Shown piece by piece: positions 33,621 through 42,386 of a stretch of 64,000 nucleotides of DNA; positions within the stretch are counted from its first letter, which is position 1, and every line of letters starts with the position of its first letter. This stretch comes from Clostridiales bacterium (GTDB lineage Bacteria > Bacillota > Clostridia > Oscillospirales > Oscillospiraceae). The notes beneath the pieces were generated by a model that saw nothing but the letters and a program-made list of their open reading frames with translations, was not told the origin of the DNA and ran no database searches. The position numbers were made by a program, and so were the translations under genes. Location of the stretch: positions 32,044 to 96,043 of the forward strand of contig JAJUJI010000014.1 of assembly GCA_029265405.1 (NCBI GenBank), written 5' to 3'.

Positions 33621-35446
33621 TTGTTTATCCTCCCTCCCTTAAGCGCTCCGCAGCCGTAATGGTCGCAGCGCAGGCAGCGGGAAGCCTCGGTAAGCGCGCC
33701 CTCTTCGGTCATGCCGATTTCTATGCAGGTAAAATCCTGCTTCCTCTCTCCGGCCAAACGCTCGCTTGTGTTTATGCGCCCGCGTCGGGGCTTGCTTTCA
33801 GCCCTTGCGGCCGGGATCTCCACATCCACGCCTATCTCGTGATGGTATCCCAGATAATTGTCTATATTTGCGGCCGCGACCTTTCCCCCCGCGACGGCGC
33901 GTATCGCCGTGGCGGGGTTGGTCGCGCAGTCTCCGCCGGCGAAAATTTTGCCGTTTGCGAAAATTTGGCCGGTGGCCATGGCGGCAAGCGCGCCCTTGGT
34001 TACGGGCAGGCCCGCCTTTTCAAAGATTGCGGTCTCTATTTTTTGGCCGACGGCCACAATAACCAGATCCACAGGTATCCTTTCCTCGGGCAGGTCCGCG
34101 TTAACGGGGCTGGGTCTGCCGCTTTCGTCGAGCAGGCCTGAAAGCTGGGGCTTGACCCACAGAGCCGCAGCCTTGCCCTCGGCGTCCCCCTCTATGCGTA
34201 CGGGGGCCTTGAGCGTAAGCAGCTCGGCGCCCTCGGCTATCGCGCCCTCCACCTCTTCGGGAAGAGCCGTCATGTCCACCTGGCGGCGCCTGTAGACGCA
34301 GTAGACCTTGGAGGCGCCGAGGCGCACGGAGGTGCGAGTAGCGTCCATAGCCACGTTGCCGCCGCCTATGACGGCGACCGTCTTGCCCGTGAAATCGGGA
34401 TACTCCCCGTCGCCTATGCCCTTGAGCAGCTCCACGGCGGATATCACGCCCTTCAGATCCTCTCCTTCGATGCGGGCCTTGCTGCCCGTATGGGCTCCTG
34501 CGGAGATGTAAACGCAATCGTATTCTTTTACAAGATCCTCAAAGGCCACGTCAGTCCCGACATTGCATTCATACCTTACCTCGATGCCGGTTGACAGAAT
34601 GGCCTCAATATCCCGGTCGAGAAGCTCCCTGGGGAAGCGGTAAGCCGGTATTCCGTAGCGCAGCATGCCGCCCAGCTTTTTGCGGCGCTCGAAAACAGTC
34701 ACCTTATGCCCCATAAGAGCAAGGAAGTAAGCCGCGGTAAGCCCGCTCGGGCCGCCGCCTATGACCGCCACGGTTTTGCCCGTAGCCGGCGCGCAGGCCG
34801 GAACGGGCACCTTGCCCGCGTTGTCCACGGCATAGCGCTTCAGGCCCCTTATGTTGACGGCGTCGTCCAGCAAGTTCCTGCGGCACTTGCTCTCGCAGGG
34901 ATGCTCGCAAATGTAGCCGCAGGCTACCGGGAAGGGGTTGTCCTTGCGGATAAGCCTTACCGCGTCGGCATAGCGCCCCTCGGCTATCAGCGCAATATAG
35001 CCGGGCACGTCCACGTCGGCCGGACAAAGCTCGCGGCACGGGACGGGGGCCTGGAAGCTTCCCAGGCAGCGGCGTTTGGCTGCGTGCTCTATGTAGTCCG
35101 TCCTGTAAGCCTTAAGGTTTGACAGCACCATGCGGGCCGCGTCGTAGCCAATGGCGCAGTCCGCCGAATCATAGATTGTGGCCGCCGTCTGCTCAATCAG
35201 GTCAAGCGTGCACATAGAGGCCTTGCCGTCAAGCAAGTCGCGAAGGAGGTTTGCAAGCTGGCCCAGCCCCACGCGGCAGGGAACGCATTTGCCGCAGGAC
35301 TGCGCCTGGCACACCGTGACAAAGCTGAGGGCCAAATCCACCGGGCATAGTCCGGGAGGCGCGGACGCAAGGCGGCGCTCCAAGTCCCCGTACAGCCCGT
35401 CGGCGACCCTTTGCCCGTCGGCGGCCTTGATTACAAGTCTGCTCAT
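33614..35446 (-). CDS. NuoF-type 4Fe-4S domain fused to GltD-like NAD(P)H/FAD oxidoreductase
   Basis: The 610-residue protein begins with a NuoF-like 4Fe-4S region ('SCGKCVPCRVGLGQL', then 'SMCTLD') but has no FMN/NADH-binding Rossmann part of NuoF. From about residue 130 it is a glutamate-synthase small-subunit type module: 'CRELCPADVDVPGYI', 'CGYICEHPCESKCRR', FAD motif 'VIGGGPSGLTAAYFLA' and NAD(P) motif 'VIGGGNVAMDATRTSVR'. A C-terminal 'CLRCDHYGCG' motif may bind another cluster. It probably passes electrons between NAD(P)H and the adjacent hydrogenase. GGGTG lies a few nt before the ATG at 35446. No NuoE-like gene is adjacent. Confidence 0.88.
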   Translation of the reverse strand: MSRLVIKAADGQRVADGLYGDLERRLASAPPGLCPVDLALSFVTVCQAQSCGKCVPCRVGLGQLANLLRDLLDGKASMCTLDLIEQTAATIYDSADCAIGYDAARMVLSNLKAYRTDYIEHAAKRRCLGSFQAPVPCRELCPADVDVPGYIALIAEGRYADAVRLIRKDNPFPVACGYICEHPCESKCRRNLLDDAVNIRGLKRYAVDNAGKVPVPACAPATGKTVAVIGGGPSGLTAAYFLALMGHKVTVFERRKKLGGMLRYGIPAYRFPRELLDRDIEAILSTGIEVRYECNVGTDVAFEDLVKEYDCVYISAGAHTGSKARIEGEDLKGVISAVELLKGIGDGEYPDFTGKTVAVIGGGNVAMDATRTSVRLGASKVYCVYRRRQVDMTALPEEVEGAIAEGAELLTLKAPVRIEGDAEGKAAALWVKPQLSGLLDESGRPSPVNADLPEERIPVDLVIVAVGQKIETAIFEKAGLPVTKGALAAMATGQIFANGKIFAGGDCATNPATAIRAVAGGKVAAANIDNYLGYHHEIGVDVEIPAARAESKPRRGRINTSERLAGERKQDFTCIEIGMTEEGALTEASRCLRCDHYGCGALKGGRINKW

Positions 35447-35516
35447 TTATTCACCCTACTTCAATAAAATATCACAAAGTCGTCTTCTCTCGACTTTTAA
35501 TGACTCCCAAGGTCAA

Positions 35517-35546
35517 ATAATATAATAAGTGTCGCCTTCGTGTCAA
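35517..35546 (-). promoter_or_regulatory. Promoter of the hydrogenase operon
   Basis: On the minus strand, TTGACA (35541-35546) is followed by an AT-rich -10 region, read either as TATATT (35519-35524, 16-nt spacer) or TATTAT (35517-35522, 18-nt spacer). The leader is about 65 nt. Confidence 0.65.
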
Positions 35547-35643
35547 GTGTTGTAAATTCTTATTGCGGCTATTGCATCGCCGGCTGTTATTATATAAAAT
35601 TACATTAAATAATATATTTCAAAAAACGGAAGGCTGGTTGATC

Positions 35644-36171
35644 ATGAACACGTTTGACGCCATACGAAGGAGAAAATCCACGCGCGCCTTTGCGCCCCGG
35701 CAGATAAGCGACGAGGCGCTCGAGCGTCTGATAGTTGCCGGGGGGCTTGCCGCTGTCGGCATGGCCGGGTTTGACAGCCTGCGCATTTTTGCCGTCCAGA
35801 ACCCCGAGCTGCTGAAGGAAATAGACGAGGAGGCAAGCAAGGGCTTCGGAAACCCGCAGTATCACGCCCTATACGGCGCGCCAACCTTTATTGCAATAGC
35901 GGCCAAGCCCCGTCCCTTGCCCAACATCGAGCTGACCGACTCCGGCTGCATTATTGAAAACATGATGCTTGCCGCCGCCGAGCTGGGCATTGACAGCATC
36001 TACCTCTGGACGGGGATGAACGCTCTGAACCGCCGACCTGACCTCAGGGACAAGCTCGGTTTTCCCGAGGGCTTTACCTGCGCGGGCACGGCCGCTTTCG
36101 GCTACGCCGCAAAGCCGGACGAAAAGCTGAGAGAGCCCGTAAGGCGCATACAGGCGGTAATATTGAGATAG
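35644..36171 (+). CDS. Nitroreductase family protein
   Basis: This protein of about 175 residues is an FMN-dependent nitroreductase-fold protein: 'IRRRKSTRAFAPRQISDEALERLI' near the start is the phosphate-binding signature, followed by a nucleotide-binding end with 'GCIIENMMLAAAELGIDSIYLW'. Such enzymes reduce nitro groups, quinones or flavins with NAD(P)H. The frame is open from 35563, but the ATG at 35644 starts exactly where family members do and has GGAAGG about 10 nt upstream. It stands alone, divergent from the hydrogenase operon. Confidence 0.9.
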   Translation: MNTFDAIRRRKSTRAFAPRQISDEALERLIVAGGLAAVGMAGFDSLRIFAVQNPELLKEIDEEASKGFGNPQYHALYGAPTFIAIAAKPRPLPNIELTDSGCIIENMMLAAAELGIDSIYLWTGMNALNRRPDLRDKLGFPEGFTCAGTAAFGYAAKPDEKLREPVRRIQAVILR

Positions 36172-36196
36172 CGCCGGTAATGCCCGCACAAAAAAA

Positions 36197-36231
36197 CTCC
36201 GCTTCGCCTTGCGGCGGAGCGGAGCTTTTTT
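36197..36231. terminator. Bidirectional terminator
   Basis: CTCCGCTTCGCC (36197-36208) pairs with 36213-36224 (12 bp, one G-U) around TTGC. An A run lies before and TTTTTT after, so it can end both the nitroreductase transcript and the convergent V-ATPase operon. Confidence 0.9.
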
Positions 36232-36251
36232 GCGCGTCAAAGGCCCTACCT

Positions 36252-36905
36252 TCAGGGCTCAAATCCGTGAGCCTCGGCAAGTATGGCGTCCTTGACCTTC
36301 ATCAGCCTGGTTATATTGCCGCGCTCGTTTTCCTCAAGCTTCATTGTTATATATTTAATGCTTTTTTCCATTTCGGGTATCATTACGTATTCAAGTGCGT
36401 TGACCCTGCGGCGCGTTTTTTCTATTTCCGCCGCCAAAAGCTGCATGGTCTTTTCCGCTCTCGCCAGCTCCAGCATATCCCGGAACACCTTTGACAGGCC
36501 GCTTATGGCGTCGTCAAGCTCTCCGGAGGTCATGGCGTAGCCATAGGGAAATATGTCCTCCGCCGCATCGGTTTTGGTGCGGAAGATATATTCCGGCACG
36601 TTCACGCTCATGATGTTTTTTACGCGGATGTCCGCCTCCACCCCCTGCTTGGGATAAAGCAGGGACTGCTCAAGAAGCTCCGGGGACATAAGGCGCGAGG
36701 CCTCCGACATGGCAGCCATGGCCTCGGCAAGGCCCGCTTCCACCTCTACGCGCAGCCTTTTGTTCTCCTTAACGATCTGCAGGAACTGCCTCATAAGCTC
36801 GTCCCTCTTATCCTTCAGGAGCTTATGGCCGCGCCTTGCCGTTTTTAGCCTGGCCTTGGTTTTGTTCAGCTCCATCCGGGTCGGCTTGACGCTAATCGCG
36901 GCCAT
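36252..36905 (-). CDS. V-type ATP synthase subunit D
   Basis: This 217-residue protein is the central-stalk subunit D. The long N- and C-terminal helices form the rotor coiled coil: 'KPTRMELNKTKARLKTARRGHKLLKDKRDELM' at the start, and 'RRRVNALEYVMIPEMEKSIKYITMKLEENERGN' near the end, are family signatures. It is the last gene of the operon, 2 nt after the B subunit, and is followed by a bidirectional terminator. Confidence 0.97.
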   Translation of the reverse strand: MAAISVKPTRMELNKTKARLKTARRGHKLLKDKRDELMRQFLQIVKENKRLRVEVEAGLAEAMAAMSEASRLMSPELLEQSLLYPKQGVEADIRVKNIMSVNVPEYIFRTKTDAAEDIFPYGYAMTSGELDDAISGLSKVFRDMLELARAEKTMQLLAAEIEKTRRRVNALEYVMIPEMEKSIKYITMKLEENERGNITRLMKVKDAILAEAHGFEP

Positions 36906-36907
36906 GC

Positions 36908-38287
36908 TCAGCCCTCCCGCTTAGGAAGATATTTATCTATATATTCCAGCTTTATTCTCTTAAGCTCCGAAACCGGGAGTATCGACAGCAGCTCCCAGCC
37001 GATGGTAAGCGTTTCCTCAATGCTCCTGTCGGTATTCTGTCCCTGGCCGATGTAGCGCTTCTCGAATTCCTCGGCAAACTTCGCGTAAAGCTTGTCGGTA
37101 TCCGACAGAGCGGCCTCGCCCAATATGGTCATCAGCTCGCGCGCGTCCTTGCCAGCCGAATATGCCGCGAAAAGCTGGTTCATCGTCCCCGCGTGGTCGC
37201 CCCTGGTTTTCCCCTCGCCTATGCCCTTGTCCTTAAGCCTTGAAAGCGAGGTGAGCACGTCCAGCGGAGGCAGCACACCCTTCAAATACAGCTCTCTGGA
37301 CAATATGAGCTGCCCTTCCGTAATATAGCCGGTAAGGTCCGGTATTGGATGCGTTATGTCATCCTCCGGCATCGTAAGGATGGGTATCATGGTTATGGAG
37401 CCGTCCTTGCCCTTCCTGCGTCCGGCCCTTTCGTACATTGTCGCAAGGTCGGTGTACAGATAGCCGGGATAGCCCCGCCTGCCCGGCACCTCCTTCCTCG
37501 CGGCGGATATCTCCCTCAAGGCCTCGGCATAGTTTGTTATGTCCGTTATGATAACCAGCACATGCATGTCCTTCTCAAAGGCCAGGTATTCGGCCGCGGT
37601 CAGCGCCATGCGGGGCGTGGCTATGCGCTCCACGGCGGGGTCGTTTGCCAGATTGGCAAACATCACCGTCCTGTCTATGGCGCCGGTTCGGCGGAACTCG
37701 TTTACAAAAAACTCCGATTCCTCAAAGGTTATTCCGACCGCGGCGAAAACGACGGCAAATTGCGACTGGGCGCCTAAAACCTTCGCCTGCCTGGCTATCT
37801 GCGCGGCAAGACTCGCGTGGGGCAGGCCGGAGCCCGAGAATATCGGCAGCTTCTGTCCTCTTACGAGGGTGTTCAGCCCGTCTATGCCCGAAATGCCCGT
37901 CTGTATGAATTCCGAAGGGTAGTCGCGCGCCGTGGGGTTCATCGGCAGCCCGTTTACGTCCATCCATTTTTCGGCGAGTATCTCAGGGCCGCCGTCAATA
38001 GGGCGCCCCATCCCGTCGAACACTCTGCCCAGCATATCGCCGGAGACCCCAAGCTGCATGCCGTGTCCCAAAAAACGGATCTTGCTCTCGGCCAGATTTA
38101 TGCCTGCGGAGCTCTCAAAAAGCTGGACTACCGCATTGCCGCCGTCCACCTCCAGCACCTTGCAGCGGCGCGTTTCGCCGCCGGGCAGCTCAATTTCGGC
38201 CAGCTCGTCGTAGGTTACTCCCTGTACGTCCTTGACTATCATAAGCGGGCCCGAAATCTCCCGTATCGTCCTGTATTCCTTGATCAT
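36908..38287 (-). CDS. V-type ATP synthase subunit B (non-catalytic)
   Basis: The 459-residue B subunit alternates with A in the V1 hexamer. It has '[16 protein letters not shown]', '[43 protein letters not shown]' (cut here into its family order), and '[16 protein letters not shown]'. The nucleotide loop is the degenerate 'FSGSGLPH' instead of a real P-loop, as expected for B. It overlaps the A gene by 4 nt and the D gene follows 2 nt later. Confidence 0.97.
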   Translation of the reverse strand: MIKEYRTIREISGPLMIVKDVQGVTYDELAEIELPGGETRRCKVLEVDGGNAVVQLFESSAGINLAESKIRFLGHGMQLGVSGDMLGRVFDGMGRPIDGGPEILAEKWMDVNGLPMNPTARDYPSEFIQTGISGIDGLNTLVRGQKLPIFSGSGLPHASLAAQIARQAKVLGAQSQFAVVFAAVGITFEESEFFVNEFRRTGAIDRTVMFANLANDPAVERIATPRMALTAAEYLAFEKDMHVLVIITDITNYAEALREISAARKEVPGRRGYPGYLYTDLATMYERAGRRKGKDGSITMIPILTMPEDDITHPIPDLTGYITEGQLILSRELYLKGVLPPLDVLTSLSRLKDKGIGEGKTRGDHAGTMNQLFAAYSAGKDARELMTILGEAALSDTDKLYAKFAEEFEKRYIGQGQNTDRSIEETLTIGWELLSILPVSELKRIKLEYIDKYLPKREG

Positions 38288-40038
38288 GCGCCGGCCCCCT
38301 TTATCTCCGCGGCCATTTCTTCCGCCATGGCCGCATATTCCTCAACATAGCTGTCCGCCGGAACGGTCTTGGCCCGGCCTATTTTCTCCTTCACCGGCAG
38401 CTTCAATATCTTGGACAGGGAAGCGCCTTCGGAAAGGGCCTTTCTTGACATCGAGTCATATTTAAGGATCAAATCCAGCAGCAGGGCCTGGCGCCTGTAA
38501 TCGGAATAGCTGTCCACATCGACGAAGGCGTTCTGCTGCAAGAAGTCCTCGCGTATCATCTTTGCCGTTTCAAGGGTAAGCCTGTCTGCGGGCGAGAGCG
38601 AGTCCTGCCCCACAAGCTTGACTATCTCCTGGAGCGAGGCCTCCTGCTGCAATATGGCCACCGCCTTGCCCCTGCTTATCATAAACGACTCGCCTATATT
38701 TGCGTCAAACCAGCTTTTCAGGCTGTCGGTGTACAGGGAATAGCTGTTGAGCCAGTTTATGGCCGGGAAATGCCTGGCCCGCGCGAGACCGGCGTCAAGT
38801 CCCCAAAAGACCTTGACGATGCGCAGCGTCGCCTGCGACACCGGCTCGGAGGTATCGCCTCCCGGAGGCGATACGGCTCCTATAGCCGTCAGCGTGCCTC
38901 TCCTGGGTCTTTCCGGCCCGCTAAGGCACTCGACGCAGCCGGCCCTTTCATAGAACTGGGCAAGGCGTGAGGCAAGATAGGCGGGGTAGCCTTCCTCGCC
39001 GGGCATTTCCTCGAGCCGTCCGGACATCTCGCGCAGCGCCTCCGCCCAGCGCGAGGTGGAGTCCGCGATTACGGCCACGTCGTAGCCCATATCGCGGAAG
39101 TATTCGGCAATGGTGATGCCGGTATAGATAGAGGCCTCCCTGGCCGCGACGGGCATGTCCGAGGTGTTGGCAATAAGAACGGTCCTTTTCATGAGCGGCT
39201 CGCCGGTCTTGGGGTCCTGGAGCTCGGGAAATTCCATAAGCACGTCCGTCATTTCGTTTCCGCGCTCTCCGCAGCCGATATACACCACCACATCCACGTC
39301 CGACCATTTCGCCAGCGCGTGCTGGACCACCGTCTTCCCGCTGCCGAAGGGCCCCGGGACCGCTGCGGTGCCGCCCTTGGCTATGGGAAACAGCGTGTCT
39401 ATGACCCGCTGCCCGCTGCACATCGGGGTGTCGGGCAGAAATTTCTTTCTGTAGGGCCTGTTCTTTCTGACGGGCCACTTCTGCATCATCGTCAGCTCTA
39501 TCGGTCCCCGCGCGGTTTTCACTGTCGCCACAGCCTGCGCAACCGTATAATCGCCCTCGGTTATTCTTTCTATTTCGCCCTCCACCCCGAGCGGGACCAT
39601 GATGCGGTGCTCTATGGCGGTCGTTTCCCTAACCGTGCCTATTATGTCCCCGGGATAAACCCTGTCGCCCGCCTTTAAAGCCGGAACAAAATGCCAGAGC
39701 CTTTCCCGGTCAAGGGCCGGAATGTCGATGCCTCTTGCTATTGTTTCGCCCGCCAGCCTCCTTATTTCATGCAGGGGGCGCTGTATACCGTCGTAAATAT
39801 TCTCAAGAAGACCGGGCCCAAGCTCCACCGAAAGCGGCATGCCCGTAGTGGCCACCTCGGCCCCCGGGCCGAGCCCCGCCGTTTCCTCGTAGACCTGTAT
39901 GGAGGCCCTGTCGCCCGTCATAGTGAGTATCTCGCCCTTCAGGCCCTGGGCCCCTACCTTCACGACGTCCGCCATGCCTGCGTCCGCCATGCCTTCGGCC
40001 ACAACCAGCGGCCCCGAAACCTTGATTATTTTTCCCAC
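38284..40038 (-). CDS. V-type ATP synthase subunit A (catalytic)
   Basis: The catalytic A subunit has the P-loop '[13 protein letters not shown]' near residue 230, '[13 protein letters not shown]' and '[22 protein letters not shown]' following it. The frame is open to 40092 and an ATG lies at 40050. However, GGAGG at 40044-40048 lies 5 nt before a GTG at 40038, and starting there gives '[13 protein letters not shown]', the usual N-terminus and a normal 584-residue length. The ATG at 40050 has no ribosome site. Confidence 0.96.
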   Translation of the reverse strand: MGKIIKVSGPLVVAEGMADAGMADVVKVGAQGLKGEILTMTGDRASIQVYEETAGLGPGAEVATTGMPLSVELGPGLLENIYDGIQRPLHEIRRLAGETIARGIDIPALDRERLWHFVPALKAGDRVYPGDIIGTVRETTAIEHRIMVPLGVEGEIERITEGDYTVAQAVATVKTARGPIELTMMQKWPVRKNRPYRKKFLPDTPMCSGQRVIDTLFPIAKGGTAAVPGPFGSGKTVVQHALAKWSDVDVVVYIGCGERGNEMTDVLMEFPELQDPKTGEPLMKRTVLIANTSDMPVAAREASIYTGITIAEYFRDMGYDVAVIADSTSRWAEALREMSGRLEEMPGEEGYPAYLASRLAQFYERAGCVECLSGPERPRRGTLTAIGAVSPPGGDTSEPVSQATLRIVKVFWGLDAGLARARHFPAINWLNSYSLYTDSLKSWFDANIGESFMISRGKAVAILQQEASLQEIVKLVGQDSLSPADRLTLETAKMIREDFLQQNAFVDVDSYSDYRRQALLLDLILKYDSMSRKALSEGASLSKILKLPVKEKIGRAKTVPADSYVEEYAAMAEEMAAEIKGAGA

Positions 40039-40088
40039 ATAAACCTCCATTCCGCCGCGCAAGCCGTAAGGCGGCGGGCAAGTGTTAT

Positions 40089-40415
40089 TCATCCTTCGCT
40101 TTCGAATATGTTCGCGCCCACAGCTCTTTCCACAGCCTTGGTAAGCGCGCTCATCCCAAACCCCGTTCGTCCCGACTTTGACGGAACGGGTATGACGGCC
40201 GGTATAAGCTCATCCTTCAGCTCGTCTATCTCAGCCGCAAGCCCTTCGGCAAGCTCTTCCGTTATATAGATTACCGCGTACCTTTCCTTTTTTTCCAGCA
40301 AGCCGAGGAATACCCGCCGGGCTTCCTCCCGCGAGGCGGGATAAACCTCCAGGCCGAGAGCCTGAAAGCCCAGCACGCTTTCCCTGTCGCCTATCACGGC
40401 AATTTTATAGTCCAT
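40089..40415 (-). CDS. V-type ATP synthase subunit F
   Basis: This 108-residue protein matches subunit F (NtpG), which sits on the central stalk and modulates ATPase activity. It begins '[25 protein letters not shown]' and has '[14 protein letters not shown]' followed by '[15 protein letters not shown]', all typical. It overlaps the C subunit gene by 11 nt and precedes the A gene. Confidence 0.95.
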   Translation of the reverse strand: MDYKIAVIGDRESVLGFQALGLEVYPASREEARRVFLGLLEKKERYAVIYITEELAEGLAAEIDELKDELIPAVIPVPSKSGRTGFGMSALTKAVERAVGANIFESEG

Positions 40416-41202
40416 AGCCAGCCCTCTCGACCTGATAAAGATAGTAGATCAGAACCTTTTCTCCGAAGCACTGGAATCTGGCGTCCCTCATATACTCGTC
40501 GAGCACGTCCGAGCAGACCCTCTCAAAAAGCGAGAAGCTCTCACCGGCAACCGTGCTCTCGGCAGAGGGCAGGGCGGCGCTCAGCTCCGTACCCTTGTAA
40601 AGCGGTATGACATCCGGATAAGCAGCCTTTATTTTTCCGATATCGACGCTGCCGCGGTCCGTCAGGACATGCTCCAGCTTGTCGGACGAAACCCCGCTCT
40701 TTATCATCCTCATAAGAGAGCGAAGATTGTACACGTCGGCCCAAAGCCGCGCGTAGCCGGCGAGAAAGGCGCTTCCGGCGGACTCGGCCGTCCGGCCCAT
40801 TTCCTCAAGATAAGCCTTGTCCAGTATGAAATCCGCCAGTCTCGGATCCCCGGTCCTGGACAGAGTATCTGCGGCATCGAGCAGTGCGGCCCCAAAGACG
40901 GGCGGCAGCTCGCCAAATTTCTGCTCCCTGAAGGCTTCCCCAAGCTTTTCGGGCCTTACCCTGCCCAAGGGCAGGAAAAGGCGGCTTTCGTCCTTATTGA
41001 GCGCCGCGCTTTTAAGCAGCACCTTTGCGTTGTGATAGTCGTACTTAAGTCTGAAAAAATCCACAAGCCTGCCGTCCGGCGCCAGCTTCTGCATTTCGTC
41101 GAAAACGGCCGCCTTGTCCTGCCGACCCTCGGAAAGCCTCTTTTCTCCCGCGTGTATATACGCCGACAGGAATAAATAGTCCGTATCCCTGATTTTTGTC
41201 AT
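40405..41202 (-). CDS. V-type ATP synthase subunit C
   Basis: A protein of about 265 residues that links the rotor stalk to the membrane ring (V-type C / A-type d). It has 'DTDYLFLSAYIHAGEKRL' at the N-terminus and a mid-region 'DVYNLRSLMRMIKSGVSSDKL'. Usual family length is about 330, so this member is short. The ATG at 41202 is preferred over an in-frame TTG at 41229. Overlaps the F gene by 11 nt. Confidence 0.9.
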   Translation of the reverse strand: MTKIRDTDYLFLSAYIHAGEKRLSEGRQDKAAVFDEMQKLAPDGRLVDFFRLKYDYHNAKVLLKSAALNKDESRLFLPLGRVRPEKLGEAFREQKFGELPPVFGAALLDAADTLSRTGDPRLADFILDKAYLEEMGRTAESAGSAFLAGYARLWADVYNLRSLMRMIKSGVSSDKLEHVLTDRGSVDIGKIKAAYPDVIPLYKGTELSAALPSAESTVAGESFSLFERVCSDVLDEYMRDARFQCFGEKVLIYYLYQVERAGYGL

Positions 41203-41279
41203 CTTGATGCAAGTCCTTTCGCCGCGCAAATGGCGCTAAACCGCGGATAAGAGGCGGAAGGCGGGCCGTATAAATCCCG

Positions 41280-41870
41280 CTATGCTCCGGAAAACAGCAG
41301 CTCCGCCACTTTCGCCGCCAGCTCGTTTTTTTTCAGCGCGACCAGGGTCTCCAGCGAGCAGTTTATCTCAATCCGGCCCTGAGACAGTATTAGCCCCCCT
41401 CTGATCGGCCTGCGCTCCTTTGAAAGCGTCAATTTCGCGTTTTTCAGGCGGTTGGCCTCCAGGACTATCTCCGCGCCGCAGCGCTCGGCGTCGCCCTCGT
41501 TGAGGATTATCTCCTCGGTTCCGGTTTCGGAGGCTTTGGCCGCGATGCCGGCAAGAAGCGAAATGTAGGCGCTTTTTTCCATTCCGAGCAGCCTGTCCAG
41601 AGCCAGCTCGAAGGCCTCGGAAATCAGCCTCTGCTTCATGTCCAGCAGCGCTTTTTTAGACTCCGTTTCGGCTGAGGAAAGCAGCAGCCCGACCCTCCTG
41701 CGGGCCTCCTCCCGCGCCTGCGCCTGAGCGCTTTTCAATAGCCGCTCGGCCTCTCTGTCGGCCTCGCCTCTGATTGCCGCCGCCCTGTCCTCGGCGGCGC
41801 GCAGCATTTCCTCGGCTTCGGCAGCTCCCTCCGCTAAAACGCGCGAGGTTATTTTATCGATGCCTGTCAT
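41280..41870 (-). CDS. V-type ATP synthase subunit E
   Basis: This 196-residue protein is the peripheral-stalk subunit E. The N-terminal half is a charged helix rich in Ala, Glu and Arg ('AEGAAEAEEMLRAAEDRAAAIR'), and the C-terminal half is the compact domain ('LILSQGRIEINCSLETLVA'). The order after subunit K, 3 nt downstream, and before C matches other bacterial V-ATPase operons. Confidence 0.93.
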   Translation of the reverse strand: MTGIDKITSRVLAEGAAEAEEMLRAAEDRAAAIRGEADREAERLLKSAQAQAREEARRRVGLLLSSAETESKKALLDMKQRLISEAFELALDRLLGMEKSAYISLLAGIAAKASETGTEEIILNEGDAERCGAEIVLEANRLKNAKLTLSKERRPIRGGLILSQGRIEINCSLETLVALKKNELAAKVAELLFSGA

Positions 41871-41873
41871 AGC

Positions 41874-42368
41874 TCAAACAAGCTTTCCGATATTGAGAAG
41901 CATCAATATCGTGGCCAGCAGAGAAAGAATGGCATAAAACTCCACTATGATGCAGAGTATAATTCCCTTTGACCAATCGTCCGGCTTCTTGGAAATGACG
42001 TTGATGCTCGCCGCCGCTACTCTTCCCTGAGCGATGGCGGACAGCCAGCCGCCGAACATGATGGGAGTGCAGGCGGCAAAAAAGCTGAGCCCTTGGGTAA
42101 CCGAAAGGGTAGACATTCCCTTTCCCCCGAAAACGCCTATTTGCAGCAGCACAAAAAACCACGCCACTATTCCGTAAAGGCCCTGAGTGCCAGGTATGAC
42201 CTGCAAAATCAGGCACTTGGAAAACTGCTCCGGGTCCTCGGCGAGAAGCCCGGAGGCGGCCTCGCCCGTCATTCCCGTTCCCTTGGCCGAGCCTACGCAG
42301 CACAGCCCGGCCGCCAGACCGCCGCCCAGAAAAGCGAGAGCCAGCCCAGTATAATTGGTAATATCCAT
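41874..42368 (-). CDS. V-type ATP synthase proteolipid subunit K, Na+-type residues
   Basis: The 164-residue subunit has four transmembrane helices from a duplicated hairpin. It forms the rotating membrane ring. The ion-carrying glutamate is E143 ('CIIVEFYAIL'). T61 and Q62 ('IPGTQGLYG') and Q114 ('SAIAQGRVAA') match the residues that bind Na+ with the glutamate in Enterococcus hirae NtpK. Only one of the two hairpins carries the glutamate, as in that protein. These residues suggest Na+ rather than H+ coupling. Confidence 0.95.
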   Translation of the reverse strand: MDITNYTGLALAFLGGGLAAGLCCVGSAKGTGMTGEAASGLLAEDPEQFSKCLILQVIPGTQGLYGIVAWFFVLLQIGVFGGKGMSTLSVTQGLSFFAACTPIMFGGWLSAIAQGRVAAASINVISKKPDDWSKGIILCIIVEFYAILSLLATILMLLNIGKLV

Positions 42369-42386
42369 AAAAGTCGTCCTCCCCGG

